This document shows positions 18,622 to 27,457 of a stretch of DNA of 64,000 bases, piece after piece; within the stretch, counting starts at the first letter, position 1, and each line of letters begins with the position of its first letter. The position numbers were made by a program, and so were the translations under genes. The DNA lies in contig NZ_QPKJ02000010.1 in NCBI RefSeq assembly GCF_003344625.1, positions 77,513 to 141,512 on the forward strand, given 5' to 3'. This DNA is from Solirubrobacter deserti. GTDB lineage: Bacteria > Actinomycetota > Thermoleophilia > Solirubrobacterales > Solirubrobacteraceae. The notes below the pieces were generated by a model that did no database searches, was not told where the DNA came from, and was given only the letters and a program-made list of their open reading frames with translations.

Positions 18622-19210
18622 AATCCTCGCGCGGGTGCGCTCGGCCCTCGGGCCGTCGCCGGTCGTGCCGGACGTGCCGCGCGCGTACCGGGCGGCGGGG
18701 TCGATCGGCTCCGAGGGCGTCGTCGACCGCTTCTGCGAGACGGTGGCCGAGTACCGGGCGACCGTGCACCGGACCGACGACGTCGCCGCGACCGTGCGCG
18801 CCATCCTGGGCGAGGGCAAGCGAATCGGCGTGCCGGCGGGGTTCCAGGACGTCGGGTTGCCGGTGATCGAGGACCACGGTCTGTCCGTGCCCGAGCTGGA
18901 CACGCTCGACGCCGTCGTCACCGGCAGCGCGCTGGCGATCGCCGACACCGGCACGATCGTGCTCGTCTCGGGGGAGGCGTCCGGCCGGCGCGCGCTCACG
19001 CTCGTGCCCGACATTCACGTCTGCATCGTGCGCGCCGAGTCGGTGGTCGCCTCGGTGCCGGACGCGATCGCCGCACTCGGCCCGGACGCGCCGGTCACGT
19101 TCGTCTCCGGCCCGTCAGCCACGTCCGACATCGAGCTCGACCGCGTCGAGGGCGTGCACGGTCCGCGGCAGCTTCACGTGATCGTGCTCGAGGCCACGCG
19201 CCGCGCGTAG
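18605..19210 (+). CDS. lutC: Lactate utilisation protein C
   Basis: 201 aa, LUD domain protein. Motifs ADTGTIVLVSGEASGRRALT, LVPDIHVCIVRAESVV and VSGPSATSDIELDRVEGVHG are diagnostic of LutC. Third component of the lactate oxidation complex. GTG start lies 17 bp inside lutB. The 3' end overlaps the convergent MFS gene by 37 bp. Confidence 0.92.
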   Translation: MSAKAEILARVRSALGPSPVVPDVPRAYRAAGSIGSEGVVDRFCETVAEYRATVHRTDDVAATVRAILGEGKRIGVPAGFQDVGLPVIEDHGLSVPELDTLDAVVTGSALAIADTGTIVLVSGEASGRRALTLVPDIHVCIVRAESVVASVPDAIAALGPDAPVTFVSGPSATSDIELDRVEGVHGPRQLHVIVLEATRRA

Positions 19211-20379
19211 GCCAAGCCGACGAGCGCGCTGGCGGTCAGGAACGCGATCAGCGTCCACGCGACGCCGTGGAAGCCGGCCTCCAGGAAGTGCGGCAGGATC
19301 AGGCTCCACCCGCCGAGCGCGATCCGCACGACCGCGAACATCAGGCCCAGCGCGGTGGCGCGCAGCAGCGTCGGAAACGCCTCGGCGCTCCACAGCTGGA
19401 AGAACTGCTGCTGGCCGAAGCCGCCGCACAGGCCGCTGATGAGGACGTAGAGGATCGCGATGCCGGTGGTCAGCTCCAGCAGCGCCAGCAGCACGACGGC
19501 GGCGATCTGCATGGTCGCGGCGGTGGCGAACAGCGGCGTGCGGCGGCCGCGGTCGGCGCGGGGCATGAAGACGAAGTAGACCGACAACCCGCCGAGCACG
19601 AACAGGAACGCGTTGAGCGCGACGCTCGCGGCCTGCGTCTGCGAGCCGATCGTGCGCAGGATGTACGGGAGGTAGAAGCCGCTCGTGCCCGCGTGGAGGT
19701 TCCACAGGCCGTACATCGCGGTCAGCATCACGAGCGGCGCGAGAAACGGGCGCTTGAGGAGCTGCTTGAAGCTCGCGAGCGTGATGTGCGCGTGCGAGGC
19801 CTGCCGCTCCCACAGCGGCGACTCCACGAGCGTGCGTCGGAAGAACCAGACGGCGAGCGAGAGCACGAGCAGGTGCGCGAAGATCAATCGCACGCCGCGC
19901 AGGCCGGCGTCGGCGAGCGCGAGGCCCATGAGGAGCACGACGAGCGGGCCGGTGAGCCACATGATCTGCGCCGTCGCGCCGTGTCTTCCGTGCTGGCCCT
20001 TCGGCGCGGCCTCGGCGATCAGCGTCCAGCTCGCGGGGACGTCGATGCCGACCGCCAGGCCGGTGAAGACGTAGCCGAACACGAGCATCCATGGCTCGGT
20101 CGCGAAGATGATGCACAGCAGGCCGAACGCGTACAGCAGCAGGTCCCACTGGTACACCCGGCGGCGGCCGAGCTTGTCGCACAGCCAGCCGCCGGCGAGC
20201 GCGCCGACACCGGCCGAGATCGCGTTCGAGCTGAACGCGCCGATCAGCCCGACGAGCGTCGTCCCGAAGCCGAAGTGCTCGGTCCACAGCGGCAGCGCGA
20301 CCGCGCCCGCGACAATCGACCCCGCGTCGAGGTAGCTCGCCGAGCCCGCGAGCAGCGTCGTGCGCCACGGGCTGCTCAC
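19174..20379 (-). CDS. MFS transporter, sugar-porter-like
   Basis: 401 aa with about 12 hydrophobic segments. The loop 2-3 motif GGWLCDKLGRRRVYQWD and the matching PRADRGRRTP after segment 8 are major-facilitator signatures. Probable secondary carrier for rhamnose, a rhamnoside or lactate; the substrate cannot be read from sequence. GTG start overlaps the stop of the LAL regulator (GTGA), so the two are co-transcribed and the carrier is likely under the regulator's control. Converges on lutC. Confidence 0.82.
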   Translation of the reverse strand: MSSPWRTTLLAGSASYLDAGSIVAGAVALPLWTEHFGFGTTLVGLIGAFSSNAISAGVGALAGGWLCDKLGRRRVYQWDLLLYAFGLLCIIFATEPWMLVFGYVFTGLAVGIDVPASWTLIAEAAPKGQHGRHGATAQIMWLTGPLVVLLMGLALADAGLRGVRLIFAHLLVLSLAVWFFRRTLVESPLWERQASHAHITLASFKQLLKRPFLAPLVMLTAMYGLWNLHAGTSGFYLPYILRTIGSQTQAASVALNAFLFVLGGLSVYFVFMPRADRGRRTPLFATAATMQIAAVVLLALLELTTGIAILYVLISGLCGGFGQQQFFQLWSAEAFPTLLRATALGLMFAVVRIALGGWSLILPHFLEAGFHGVAWTLIAFLTASALVGLAYARRVASSTIT

Positions 20380-23126
20380 AGGCGGGACGCGAGCTGGCCG
20401 CGCGAGGAGATGCCGAGCTTGGCGTAGATGCGGGTGAGATGGACCTCGACGGTCTTGACCGAGAGCTGCAGGTCGTTGGCGACCTCGCGGTTGGAGTGGC
20501 CGGAGGCGACGAGCTGCGCGACCGTGACCTCCTGCGGCGTGAGCGCGCTCGCGTCCTCGCGCTTGAGGCGGCCGACGCCGGAGGCGCCGAGCTCGCGGTC
20601 GCAGCGGGCGACGGCCGGTGCGGCGCCGAGCTCGACGAACGTCGCGCGGGCGGCGAGGATCAGGTCCGCGGCGCTGCGGCGGCGGCGTTCGCGGCGCAGG
20701 AACTGGCCGAGCGCGAGCCGTGCCTGGGCGAGCTCGTACGGGCGTTGCAACGGCTCGGTGACCTCGACGGCGGTGGTGAACGCGTGCTCGGCGGCGTCGC
20801 GGTCGCCGCGCGTGGCTTCCAGGCGGCCGCGGACGGCGGCCAGGCGCGCCTGGGCGGGATGGTGGTCGCGCCGCTGCGCCAGCTGCTCGTGGCGCGCGAG
20901 GAAGTGGTCGGCGTCGGCGAGCCGGCCGAGGGCCACCAGCGCGTCGGCGTACAGGTGCTGCCAGGGCCAGAAGCCGGGCTCGTCGATCGCACCGTTGGGC
21001 GTGAGCGCGGCGACCGGTGCGAGTGCGTCCAGCGTCGCCTGCGCATCGCCGCGCGGCGCGTGCTGGAGCGCCTGCGCGACGCCGACGGCGAGCACGCGGT
21101 CGGGCGCGTCGGTGGGCTCGGCCTGCGCGCGGGCGGCGAGCGCATCGAGGGTCGCGAAGTCGCCGCGCGCGCCGGGCACGAGCGCGGCCGCCCACCACAC
21201 GAAGATCCGCGCGGACACGTCCTCGAGCTCGGAGCCGAGCGCGATCGCGCGCTCGGCGACCGTGGTGGCCTCGTCCCAGTCGCCCGCCGCAAAGTGCGCG
21301 CGGACCAGGACGTTGAGGTGCACGACGCCGATCTCGAGCGCGCCGAGCCGCAGCTCGGTGTCGGCGGCGGCGGCGAGGTCGTCGCGGACGCGTTGGCTCA
21401 CGTCGCCGCCGGCGATCGTGAGCCAGGCGCGCATCCCGGTCAGCTGCGCGTCGTGCTCGCGGTCGCCGATCATGGCCTGGTCGAGCGTCGCGTACGCGTG
21501 CTCGCGGTGGCTCTGCCGCCACAGCGCGAGCGCGAGCGTCGCCGTCCATTCCACGGAGAGCCGGTCGTGCGGGGCGAGCGCGAGCGCGCGCCGCGCCCAC
21601 TCGGCCACCTCGGCGTCCTCGAGGTGCACGAGCGCGAGGAACGCCTTGCGGTGCGCGATCGTGGCCGCCACCTCGGGCTCGGCGTCCGGGTCGCAGCGCT
21701 CCCACGCGACCGCGAGCCGGTCGCCCGCCTCGCGCACCCGGTCCCCGGCGACCGCGAGCTGGCCGAGGATGCTCTCGCGGCGCGCCGTGATCGTGCAGCG
21801 CGCGACGTCGCCGGCGTGCACGCGCGCCCACGCCACCTCGCCCGCGAGCAGCATCCAGTCGACGGCTCGCAGCAGCCGGTCCTCGCGCTGCGCGACGGTG
21901 GGGGAGAGGCGCGACGCGGCGAGCAGCGCGGACGCCGCGTCGGGCCGCTCGCGCCGGTCGCGCGCGAACGCGTCCAGCCGATCGGCGAGCTCGGCGTCGG
22001 GCCCGGCCGCGGCGGCCGCGAGATGCTTGAGCGCCACCGCCTGGTCCTCGGCGATCGCCGCCGCGACCCGGTGTAGCGAGGCGAGCCGCGCGGGCCCGAC
22101 GTGGGCTTGGACGGCCGCGGCGACGAGCGGCGGCTCGAACGCGATGACGGGCAGGTCGCGCTCCCGCCGCGCCTCGACGAGGCCGGCCTGGACGGCGGCC
22201 TCGAGCGCCGCCAAAGACGCCGCGCCGGTGTGTGACGGGGCGCCGTGCGGCGCGGCGGCGAGGCCGTGCGTCGCGGCGGTGGGCGGGCCAGCGGCGAGGT
22301 CGTGGGGCCCGGCGGCGGCCGGCGTCCCGGCGGTGGGCGGGCCGGCGGCGAGGTCGTGGGGCGCGGCGGCGGGCGGGCCGCCGGCGAGGTCGTGCGGCGC
22401 GGCGGCGGCCGGCGCGGCGCTGCCCTCGGCGAGCTGCGCCGCGTCGGCGAGGCGGCAGCCGTTGCCGAGCACGGAGGCGGCCTGCACCAGCGCCCTGGCC
22501 GCGGGCGTGCACGCGGCGAGCGCGCGGCCGATCTCGGCGATCACGACGGCCGGCGCCGGAAGCGGGGCCTCGGGATCGGACGGGACGTGCGCGGCGAGCG
22601 CGCGGACGTGGCCCGGGAGTCCGCCCGTGTGCTCCCACAGGCGGCGGGCAGGGCCGTCGGCGAGGCCGGTCAGCGCGCGCACGTCGGCCTGGGTCAGCGG
22701 CGCCAGCGTCAGTCGGGTGTCGGCCAGGCGGGCGAGGCCGCGCAGGTCCGCGCCCGGGCGGGACGCGACGATCGTGAGCAGCGGCTCGTCGACGAGCCGG
22801 CGCAGCGCGAACACGAGCGCGTCGATCGACTCGGGGTCGGCCCACTGGGCGTCGTCGAGCACGAGGACGCCGGAGCGGACGGTGTCGAGCTCGCCGCCCG
22901 CGCGCCGGCGCAGCACGTCGAGGACGCCGTGCGGGATGTGGGTCTCGGTCGGCTCGCCGCTCACGCGCAGCACGCGGGTTGCGCGCGCACCCGCGAGCCA
23001 GTGGTCGATCAGCGCCGTCTTGCCGCCGCCCGCGGGCGCCTCTACCAGCACGACCCGCGGGCAGGCAGCGGCCCGGGCAGCGTCGAGCGCCCGCAACTCC
23101 GCGTCGCGTCCGGTGAGCGTCACCAC
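20376..23126 (-). CDS. LuxR-family LAL-type regulator with AAA ATPase domain
   Basis: 916 aa, a full-length large LuxR (MalT-like) regulator. N-terminal AAA domain with Walker A EAPAGGGKTAL (about 29-39) and Walker B GVLVLDDAQWAD (about 85-96); long TPR-like helical region; C-terminal HTH (LTPQEVTVAQLVASGHSN; KTVEVHLTRIYAKLGISSR). Residues about 225-295 carry an odd in-frame repeat insert built from AAxPHDLAAGPP units (nt 22240-22440). Paralogue of the truncated regulator at 2-1525. Divergent from the GH78 rhamnosidase and co-directional with the MFS gene, so likely their activator. GTG start. Confidence 0.87.
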   Translation of the reverse strand: MVTLTGRDAELRALDAARAAACPRVVLVEAPAGGGKTALIDHWLAGARATRVLRVSGEPTETHIPHGVLDVLRRRAGGELDTVRSGVLVLDDAQWADPESIDALVFALRRLVDEPLLTIVASRPGADLRGLARLADTRLTLAPLTQADVRALTGLADGPARRLWEHTGGLPGHVRALAAHVPSDPEAPLPAPAVVIAEIGRALAACTPAARALVQAASVLGNGCRLADAAQLAEGSAAPAAAAPHDLAGGPPAAAPHDLAAGPPTAGTPAAAGPHDLAAGPPTAATHGLAAAPHGAPSHTGAASLAALEAAVQAGLVEARRERDLPVIAFEPPLVAAAVQAHVGPARLASLHRVAAAIAEDQAVALKHLAAAAAGPDAELADRLDAFARDRRERPDAASALLAASRLSPTVAQREDRLLRAVDWMLLAGEVAWARVHAGDVARCTITARRESILGQLAVAGDRVREAGDRLAVAWERCDPDAEPEVAATIAHRKAFLALVHLEDAEVAEWARRALALAPHDRLSVEWTATLALALWRQSHREHAYATLDQAMIGDREHDAQLTGMRAWLTIAGGDVSQRVRDDLAAAADTELRLGALEIGVVHLNVLVRAHFAAGDWDEATTVAERAIALGSELEDVSARIFVWWAAALVPGARGDFATLDALAARAQAEPTDAPDRVLAVGVAQALQHAPRGDAQATLDALAPVAALTPNGAIDEPGFWPWQHLYADALVALGRLADADHFLARHEQLAQRRDHHPAQARLAAVRGRLEATRGDRDAAEHAFTTAVEVTEPLQRPYELAQARLALGQFLRRERRRRSAADLILAARATFVELGAAPAVARCDRELGASGVGRLKREDASALTPQEVTVAQLVASGHSNREVANDLQLSVKTVEVHLTRIYAKLGISSRGQLASRL

Positions 23127-23216
23127 GGTCGCGCCAACTATCCCGTACGCCGCAACCCCTATGCGAGCCGGGAAAAGTGTGGGGAAATCATTGATGCGTC
23201 AGTTTCGCTCGACCAG

Positions 23217-23289
23217 TAGACACACGTGCTGGTTCGATCGGTTCGGTTGCGTTAGGCGAGCAAACCGATCAAATGCGAGCGAGGAGAGC
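23217..23289 (+). promoter_or_regulatory. Leader shared with the GH106 rhamnosidase gene
   Basis: TAGACA, CTGGTTCGATCGGTT, then GATCAAATGCGAGCGAGGAGAG before the ATG at 23291, matching 1533-1603 block by block. GATCGGTT (23236-23243) and AACCGATC (23263-23270) form a perfect 8-bp inverted repeat around 19 nt, a good operator or hairpin candidate. Confidence 0.55.
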
Positions 23290-23290
23290 A

Positions 23291-26200
23291 ATGCGAGTGA
23301 GGAGAGCGGCCGTCGCAGTGTGCGCGGCCTTGGCGGTGAGCGCCGCGCCCGCGTACGGGGCGAGCGTCCAGGTCACCGGTTTGGAGACCAACGCGGCGGC
23401 GACGCCGCTGGGCATCGACGACGCGACGCCGGAGCTGCGCTGGCGGCTGGAGAGCGCGGATCGCGGCGTCAAGCCGACGAGCTACCGCGTCGTCGTGGCC
23501 ACCACCGCCGCGAAGGCCGCGGCCGGCGACGGAGACGTGTGGGACTCGGGCACCGTGGCGTCATCGGCGTTGAGCACGGACTACGCCGGCCCGGCGCTCA
23601 AGTCGCGCACGCGCTACTTCTGGTCGGTCAAGGCGGCCGGCTCGGACTGGGCGCCCGCAACCTGGTTCGAGACCGCGTACCTCACCCCCGCGGAGTGGAA
23701 GGGCACGTGGATCAGCGGCCCGGCGCGCACGCCCGCGCACCTCACCAACGCCGAGGCGAGCGCGGACGACGCCTGCTGCCTGCAGGGCAACACGACGCTC
23801 ACGCAGGCCGCCGCGGCCGGGGACAAGGTCCTGCGGATCGCGTCCAACGTCGGCTTCGCCCCGGGCAAGACGATCACCGTCGGTGACGAATCGGTCACGC
23901 TCGAGGCTGTCGGCACGGGCGCCGGTTCGACCACCACCGCAGCACCGGTCGCCGCCGGCGACACCAACGTCAAGGTGGTCTCCGTCAACAACTTCGCGCC
24001 CGGCGCGCAGCTCACGATCGGCAGCCAGACCGTGACGGTCACCGAGGTCGGCACGGCCGCGGGCAACGCGACCACGCTGTTCGCGCCCGTCGCAGCCGGC
24101 GCCACCAACGTCAAGGTCACGAGCACGAACGGGTTCGCCGTCGGCGCCGCCGCCCTGATCGACGGCGAGGTGCGCACGGTGACGGCCGTCGGCACGCAGG
24201 GCCGCGCGACGACGCTCGCGGCGGCCGTGCCCGCCGGTGCCACCAACATCCGCGTGGCGAGCGTCCAGGGCTGGAACGCCGGTGACACCGTCGTCCTCGG
24301 CAGCGAGTCCTACACGGTCGCGACCGTCGGCTCGGCCGGCGCCGAGGGCAGCGGCGTCACGCTCACCGCGCCGACCACGGCCGAGTACGCCAACGGCGCC
24401 GCCGTACGCATGCTCGGCACGGGCATCACGCTCAGCGCGCCGCTCACCTCCGCCCACGCCCAGGGCGCCGCCACGCGCGGCCTCGGCACCGGCATCACGG
24501 TCAGCCCCGCGCTCAACGCCGCCGACGCCGGCGCCACGGTCACCACGCCCGGCACGGGCCTCGCCCTCACCGCCGGGCTGACCAAGGCGCACGCGAGCGG
24601 CACCGCCGTCGTCGGCCCCGCGCCGACCGACTGGTGCCGCCCGTCCAACGGCGCCACGCTCTCAGGCACCTGCAAGGAGATCCGCCCGGTCCCGTACCTG
24701 CGCAAGGCGTTCACCGTCTCCTCCGAGCACGGCGCCGTCACCAAGGCCCGCGTCTACGCGTCCGGCCTCGGCTGGAACGACATGACGCTCAACGGCACCA
24801 AGACCTCCGAGCGCACGTTCCTGGACCCGGGCTTCACCAGCTACGACAAGACCGTCTTCTACACGACCGACGACGTCACCGGCCTCGTCAAGCCGGGCGA
24901 GAACGTGCTCGCCACCCAGCTCGGCTCCGGCCAGTACGACAACGAGACGACGTCCGGCAACTGGGGCTGGTCGAGCGCCGAGTGGCGCGCCAACCCGACG
25001 CTCAAGGCCGACCTCGTCATCACGTTCGCGGACGGCACCGAGCAGGTCATCAAGTCCGACGAGACGTGGAAGACCAGCGACGCGGGGCCGATCCGCTACG
25101 ACAACCACTATCTGGGCGAGACCTACGACGCTCGCAAGGAGATCAGCGGCTGGTCGGCCCCCGGCTTCGACGCGTCCAACTGGGCCGACGCCCGCACCGT
25201 CCCCGGCCCGACGGGCAAGCTGATCGCCCAGGAGCTCGAGCGCACGTCGCTGATCGCGAACCACCCCGCGGGCACGCGCTCCGAGCCCCGTCCCGGCGTG
25301 ATCCTCTACGACACCGGCCAGCAGTACGCGGGCTGGGCGACGACCACCGTCACCGGCGCCCCCGCGGGCACCGTGATCCAGATCCGCTACGCCGAGAAGC
25401 TCGGCACGGACGGGCTGGTCTCGATCTCCGGCTACGCGCCCGCCGGCCAGATCCAGACGGACTACTACATCTCCAAGGGCCCGCAGGCCCAGACCTGGAC
25501 GCCGCGCTTCACCTACAAGGGCTTCCAGTGGGTGCAGATCAGCGCCGTCGGCGGCACCGCGCTGCCCGACGGCGTCAACGTCACCGTCGACTCGGTGCAG
25601 GAGATCCGCGAGCCGCTGGCGCCGACCGGCGTCTTCAGCTCCTCCAGCGACCTCGTGAACCTGATCGAGCGCAACATCCGCTCCTCGATCGCCGAGAACT
25701 ACGTGTCCGGCGTCATCACCGACACGCCCACCTACGAGAAGAACGGCTGGGCCGGTGACGCGCAGCTGTCGGCGCCGATCGCGTCGCTGCAGTTCGACAC
25801 CGAGCGCCACTTCGAGAAGTCCTCGATCGACATGGTCGACGACCAGCGCGAGTCGGGTGAGGTCCCGCTCGTGTCGCCGGGCACCAAGAACTACGGCTAC
25901 GAGGGCGGCCCGGCGTTCAAGCCCGCGAACGCCGCCGCGACCCCGATCTGGGACGCGTACTGGTTCGTCGTCCCGTGGGAGGGCTACCTGCGCTACGGCG
26001 ACAAGGAGTCGCTCGCGCGCACCTATCCGGGCATGCGCCAGTACCTGCTCAACTGGCTCACGAAGTGGTTCTCCTCCGACGGGGACCAGTACGCGTACAC
26101 GCTCAGCTCCGGCCTGGGCGACTGGTGCGTCCCGACCGGCGCGGACGCCCCGCTGGGCGCCGGCACGCGCTTCAACACGCCGACGATCATCGCCCCGTCC

Positions 26201-27457
26201 TCGACCGCGTACGTCGCCTACATGGCGAAGATCGCGGCCGACTCGGCACGCGCGCTGGGCAAGGATCCGGCCGAGCTGGACGCGCTGTACGAGAACGTCA
26301 AGGACGACTTCAACGCGAAGTGGTGGGACGCGTCGGTCGGCTACTACCGCGAGAACGGGACGCAGCCGCTGGTGCAGTCGATGCAGGTGCTGCCGCTGGC
26401 GTTCGGGCTCGTCCCGCCGGAGCGCCGCCGCGCGCTGCAGGAGAAGCTCGTCTACGACGTGCTGGTCACCCGTGAGGGGCACCAGATGACGGGCATCGCG
26501 GGCGCGCGCTGGATCTACCCGGTGCTGCAGGAGGCCGCCGAGGAGGGCGTGCCGGATGCGGCCAAGGCGGCGTACACGATCGCGCAGCAGACGACCTACC
26601 CGTCCTACGGCCGCTGGGCGGTGGAGCTGGGGTGGACGTCGCTGGGCGAGTACTGGGAGCAGTCGAGCCGCACGCGCAATCACCACATGTTCGGCTCGAT
26701 CGGGCAGTGGTTCTACGAAGGCCTGGTGGGCATGAAGCCGACCAAGCCGGCGTACGAGCAGATCGAGTTCAAGCCGCTGATCGCCGACGACGCGAAGCTC
26801 AACCAGGCGTCGGCGTCCTACGAGTCCGTGCGCGGCACCGTCGCCTCCTCGTGGAAGAAGACGGCCGGCGGCCTGCAGCTGAACGTGAAGGTGCCGGCGG
26901 GCGCGACGGGCCGCGTGTACGTGCCCGCGACCGATCCGGCCAAGGTCGGCGAGGTCGGCTCGGGCACGCCGCTGGTGGCCTCTGAGGCGCCGGGCGTCGA
27001 CCTGGTCGGCATCTCGGGCTCGCACGTGGTCTACGAGGTCGGCTCGGGCGCCTACGCGTTCCGCACCGGGCCGGGTGAGTTCGCCGCCACGTCGGTGGAC
27101 GGCAGGGTCGGCGGCACCGTCCCGGCGACGCTCGCGCTGACGCTGGACGGGGCGGCGACGTTCGATCCGTTCATCCCGGGCACGGCCAGGGACTACACGG
27201 CGAAGACGTTCGCGAACGTCATCTCCACCGCCGGCAACGCGACGCTCTCGGTCAGCGATCCCGGCCGCATGACCAACGGCGCGTTCACGCTCGCCGAGCC
27301 GCTGCGCGTGGCGTTCTCGAAGTCGTCGTGGACCGCGCCGGTCTCCAACGAGAAGGTCGACGTCGAGTTCAAGCAGCTCATCAAGGCCAACGACCCGCTG
27401 CGCACGGGGACGTACAGCAAGACGCTGACGTTCACGCTGTCGACGACGCAGCCCTAG
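23291..27457 (+). CDS. Secreted alpha-L-rhamnosidase, GH78
   Basis: 1388 aa from ATG 23291 (an upstream in-frame ATG at 23273 overlaps the ribosome binding site). Signal peptide 1-24. In order: fibronectin-like domain (SYRVVVATT, TRYFWSVKAAG), a repeat insert (about 168-445), the GH78 N-terminal sandwich (PYLRKAFTVS, GWNDMTLNGTKTSERTFLDP), rhamnosidase sandwich (YDTGQQYAGWATTTV), an alpha/alpha-barrel catalytic domain (TDTPTYEKNGWAGDAQ holds the expected general-acid Glu; WGAxxP-type ILGDWCVPTG; GRWAVELGWTSLGEYWE), a C-terminal beta domain, and a final module (about 1265-1388) shared with the GH106 enzyme. Works outside the cell on rhamnosylated glycans or plant glycosides. Confidence 0.92.
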   Translation: MRVRRAAVAVCAALAVSAAPAYGASVQVTGLETNAAATPLGIDDATPELRWRLESADRGVKPTSYRVVVATTAAKAAAGDGDVWDSGTVASSALSTDYAGPALKSRTRYFWSVKAAGSDWAPATWFETAYLTPAEWKGTWISGPARTPAHLTNAEASADDACCLQGNTTLTQAAAAGDKVLRIASNVGFAPGKTITVGDESVTLEAVGTGAGSTTTAAPVAAGDTNVKVVSVNNFAPGAQLTIGSQTVTVTEVGTAAGNATTLFAPVAAGATNVKVTSTNGFAVGAAALIDGEVRTVTAVGTQGRATTLAAAVPAGATNIRVASVQGWNAGDTVVLGSESYTVATVGSAGAEGSGVTLTAPTTAEYANGAAVRMLGTGITLSAPLTSAHAQGAATRGLGTGITVSPALNAADAGATVTTPGTGLALTAGLTKAHASGTAVVGPAPTDWCRPSNGATLSGTCKEIRPVPYLRKAFTVSSEHGAVTKARVYASGLGWNDMTLNGTKTSERTFLDPGFTSYDKTVFYTTDDVTGLVKPGENVLATQLGSGQYDNETTSGNWGWSSAEWRANPTLKADLVITFADGTEQVIKSDETWKTSDAGPIRYDNHYLGETYDARKEISGWSAPGFDASNWADARTVPGPTGKLIAQELERTSLIANHPAGTRSEPRPGVILYDTGQQYAGWATTTVTGAPAGTVIQIRYAEKLGTDGLVSISGYAPAGQIQTDYYISKGPQAQTWTPRFTYKGFQWVQISAVGGTALPDGVNVTVDSVQEIREPLAPTGVFSSSSDLVNLIERNIRSSIAENYVSGVITDTPTYEKNGWAGDAQLSAPIASLQFDTERHFEKSSIDMVDDQRESGEVPLVSPGTKNYGYEGGPAFKPANAAATPIWDAYWFVVPWEGYLRYGDKESLARTYPGMRQYLLNWLTKWFSSDGDQYAYTLSSGLGDWCVPTGADAPLGAGTRFNTPTIIAPSSTAYVAYMAKIAADSARALGKDPAELDALYENVKDDFNAKWWDASVGYYRENGTQPLVQSMQVLPLAFGLVPPERRRALQEKLVYDVLVTREGHQMTGIAGARWIYPVLQEAAEEGVPDAAKAAYTIAQQTTYPSYGRWAVELGWTSLGEYWEQSSRTRNHHMFGSIGQWFYEGLVGMKPTKPAYEQIEFKPLIADDAKLNQASASYESVRGTVASSWKKTAGGLQLNVKVPAGATGRVYVPATDPAKVGEVGSGTPLVASEAPGVDLVGISGSHVVYEVGSGAYAFRTGPGEFAATSVDGRVGGTVPATLALTLDGAATFDPFIPGTARDYTAKTFANVISTAGNATLSVSDPGRMTNGAFTLAEPLRVAFSKSSWTAPVSNEKVDVEFKQLIKANDPLRTGTYSKTLTFTLSTTQP
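23794..24625 (+). repeat. Intragenic protein repeats inserted in the GH78 rhamnosidase
   Basis: About four copies of a 40-45-residue unit of the form GATNVKVxSVxGFAxGxxxxIG followed by TVTxVGT, then three to four shorter units (TGITLSAPLTSAHAQGAA type). The block lies between the fibronectin-like domain and the first GH78 sandwich, bracketed by Cys-containing segments (DDACCLQG and DWCRPSN/GTCKE). It is absent from the basic GH78 layout and likely adds a surface or glycan-binding sub-structure. Confidence 0.7.
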
